This document shows, in pieces, positions 61,480-64,000 of a stretch of DNA of 64,000 bases. Positions within the stretch are counted from its first letter, which is position 1, and each line of letters starts with the position of its first letter. The stretch spans positions 6,077,293 through 6,141,292 of the forward strand of contig CM042092.1 of the NCBI GenBank assembly GCA_023512835.1. The letters are read 5' to 3'. Origin of the DNA: Taxillus chinensis. Lineage: Eukaryota > Streptophyta > Magnoliopsida > Santalales > Loranthaceae. The notes under the pieces are model-generated. The model was not told where the DNA came from. It worked only from the letters and a program-made list of their open reading frames with translations, and did not search any database. The position numbers and the translations under genes were made by a program.

Positions 61480-63390
61480 AAATACATTAGGTTGGTTTTG
61501 CTAAAGCCTTGCTTGGTTCCTTCCAATGACGTAAAAGGGCTTTAGATATGCAAAATCATGCTTAATTACATTATTCACAAGAATTAATTGATAACATTTA
61601 AAAAAAATGAAACCCAAAACCTGAATTGAAAAGGTTAGGTAAGGGTTTTCTTTTGACAAAAATCCCAAGCTAAATCTGTTTTTCTCCAAGAGGAAAAAAA
61701 TACAAACATGCCATTTAAGGTGAAAAATGTGTTTTGCATTATGTTAAATGAAGTTTTTTTATGGGTATGTTAAATGAACTTACAAATCACATTACGTTTA
61801 TTTATGTAAAAAAATAAACAAATAAACCCAAGATTCCAAGATAAAGGGGGCAATGAATTCAATTTTGAAACCATTAATAAGAGAGAGACAGAGAGAGAGA
61901 AAGAGAGAGAGATGTGGGAACTAGATATAGTCATAATGTACAATGATGTCAAAAGAATTAAAGAAGTTTTATAAGTAAAGTAGGTACATATGAATAAAGC
62001 AAGGGAAGGGAATAATACATTGTGGAAGTTTAGAACTTACTAAAAAAGTAGAAACAAGAAAATAAAACTACTAAAAAAAAGAAGAAAGGGACACGAGTAG
62101 GTTCAGACTTCAGATCAGACCTGCATTGAGATTTGAAGTAGCAGAGTGGACGTGTGGTACAGCTTCAATGTTTGGGAGGATTAAAATGAATGTGAATGGG
62201 GCTCCCGGCTGGGTGGGCATGACTAGTAAAGGGGTGCAAGAAAACTAGTAAGGGATTGAGGGACGGTCCTATGAAGCTAAGTAGCTAACAAACATTAATT
62301 CAATAGAAGCTTAGAATGCGTAAACAAAAATAAAAAATTTGGGCATCACATTCATGACTAGAAACTGTAACAAGATGGATGCGTGTGTAATTTCGACCCA
62401 AGTAAAAAGCTGTGTCTGTTGATTTGTTTTTTTCTAATACAAAGAGTAGCAAAAACAAAATCCAATTCGGTGGCTACAACAAAGAAGGTATGAATATCTT
62501 ACGCTGCAGTATTGCATGATCTCTCACTCTAATATATTACATGGGAAAAAGAGAGAAACAAGAGAGAGAGCTGGGGTGAGGTAAAACGTGAAACAATATT
62601 ACTACAATTAACATAACCATAAAGAACAGTAATGTTAGACCTAAATGGAAGTCCAACAGCATGTAGAGCAGACAAAAGGGGATCAGGAATAACATAATAT
62701 TGAAAGCAGGTTCAGAAGCCAAAGAAGCACAGAGGTAAAAAGGAAGGGAATACTACACTTGAAAAAGAAGGAAATTTTTCACACGGAGGGGGGGAATTAT
62801 AGAACAGTGTGTATACAGAAACTCAACTCAGGCACCCAAAATATTTGGGTCCCGACACAAGGACCTTCTCTCTTATGCTTCCATTCCCCTGAAAATTCAC
62901 AACAACTAATAATTTTATCAGGCAATAGCTATAGCAACTAATAAGCCCGCACCGGCTGTAGCAACACCATCAGAGTGCAAAGGCATGGGAGTAAAATAGA
63001 GACGTTATTTATTGGGATTAAGGCTGGTTCGTTTGATTTGGAAGGGATAAAAACCCCTTTTTGTCTTCTGCTAACAAATAACTAGACATCATCACAGCTG
63101 AAAACAACTTTTCCACCCAAACATCTGCATGCCCAACATAACTACATTATGGAATGGAAGTAAAATTCACAGCGACAATGTCTACCTTACCAAATTGCCA
63201 AACATATCAAATGTAGACAAAGTAATCATCACTCCAAGGGGGCGGGGAGTTTGAGCAATTTGGTAAACCATAATGTTGAAAAAGGTAAATAAAAGAAAAC
63301 CAAGACGTGTGTATTAATGCCACGCAGCTACCCACCACTAATCAATGATCGAAACATTATGCGGAAAAGACACACCCACTTGATTAAAAG
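61480..63390. other. Intergenic DNA without recognised genes
   Basis: GA-rich stretch 61881-61912. Open frames here are short and hydrophobic or low-complexity (for example minus 62537-62722) and show no family features. A Tourist-like left end (TAAGGCTGGTTCGTTTGATT) at 63019 has no certain partner. Confidence 0.4.
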
Positions 63391-63395
63391 GCTCA

Positions 63396-63765
63396 AATGA
63401 GACCCGAGGAGGAGAGGATGCGGAGCTGGAGGACGCCGTGGCTGGAAGTGGGTTGCAGTTCGATGGCGGTGACCCAGATCGTGGCGACGGCGATGCGCTG
63501 GCTCGCAGGTGGAGACGGCCAGAAATGGGCTACTGTGGTGGCAGCGGTGGCCTTCTACTTGGGTCACGCGGTAGTGGCCAATTGGCCATCGGTGAGTCGG
63601 TGACCATGGGAGTCGACAAGGAGACGCCGGAGATGGATATCGCCGTTAGGTGCTGCCATGGGGGGAAACGACGGCGCCTACATCGGAGCAGGAGGTTGTG
63701 GTTTGCTGAGGATTGGGCGCTTTGTTGGGTTTATTATCTCCAAAACCTTCATTTTCCATGATAAA
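63396..63765 (+). other. GC-rich coding-like island of unknown nature
   Basis: A sharply bounded GC-rich block in AT-rich DNA. Plus-strand frames of 68 aa (63397-63603, with AVTQIVATAMRWL and VVAAVAFYLGHAVVA, hydrophobic) and 107 aa (63438-63761, Gly/Arg-rich), and a minus frame of 79 aa (63328-63567), overlap; none is recognised. It could be a first exon cut off by the window's end region, or GC-rich cargo of a transposon like that at 12955-13320. Confidence 0.3.
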
Positions 63766-64000
63766 GTGGGTAACTTCTAAAACATGCTCGGCTCTAGAAT
63801 ATATTAATAAGCGGTGTTGGAATTTATTATTTAGGAAAACAAATTATAATTGTTTTATTTTATTCGATAATGTATATTTTAAAATATTAAGTAAAGAAAA
63901 AAATATTGATGGGAGAATATTATTTTAATAGAATAAAATTTTTATAGGAAATTAAATGTAGGAGGTTTTTTTAAAATAAGTAAACTTTATGATAAAATTT

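Noticed and set aside
1..64000. CRISPR array, operon or bacterial system
   Set aside because: No regularly spaced repeats with unique spacers and no prokaryotic gene organisation; introns, MITEs and plant retrotransposons show a plant nuclear origin.

Overview
This is an AT-rich nuclear segment from a flowering plant, most likely a eudicot. It shows long introns, TATA and pyrimidine microsatellites, and dense old transposable elements of every common plant class. I cannot name the species. Only two host genes can be fully supported, and no RNA genes or CRISPR arrays were seen.

(1) 3960-12463, minus strand: a complete six-exon gene for an organellar peptide deformylase of the PDF1B type (276 aa; all three catalytic motifs present). 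Its introns hold MITEs, a SINE-like insertion and a CCCT microsatellite. A Tourist-like element with a GC-rich payload lies about 335 bp upstream of its start codon.

(2) 44323-46644, plus strand: a complete three-exon R2R3-MYB gene of subgroup 19 (MYB21/24/57 type; 225 aa). It has a TATA box 140 bp upstream, a long CT/C tract in intron 1 and a poly(A) signal downstream.

The rest is mostly transposon material. 12.8-16.9 kb: a Tourist-like element, hAT-type ends, a Ty3 integrase fragment and a copia gag fragment. 17.4-20.7 kb: a broken hAT transposase gene between exact 85-bp direct repeats, ending in homopolymer-rich sequence. 20.7-27.9 kb: AT-rich intergenic DNA. 27.9-29.4 kb: a CACTA-like end and a hAT-like remnant. 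29.9-34 kb: a Ty3/gypsy integrase on the minus strand, split by a hAT-like element that itself contains a 1.62-kb solo LTR; each of the two insertions is flanked by its own direct repeat. 35.8-36.3 kb: a second copy of a Tourist MITE found in the PDF1B gene. 36.3-41.9 kb: a decayed Ty1/copia polyprotein on the minus strand, interrupted by two small CACTA-type pieces and by a pair of head-to-head TRIM elements, one of which holds a 1.66-kb solo LTR. 54.0-61.1 kb: a decayed copia element with both short LTRs, primer-binding site, polypurine tract and a nested RTE-like LINE. 61.1-61.5 kb: a hAT-like MITE. The final 0.6 kb has an unexplained GC-rich island.

The two genes show no functional link: one encodes an enzyme of organellar protein maturation, the other a transcription factor known in Arabidopsis from stamen and flower development. 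I found no evidence of a new biological system. The most informative signals are the ordered transposon nests and a few sequences I could not identify.
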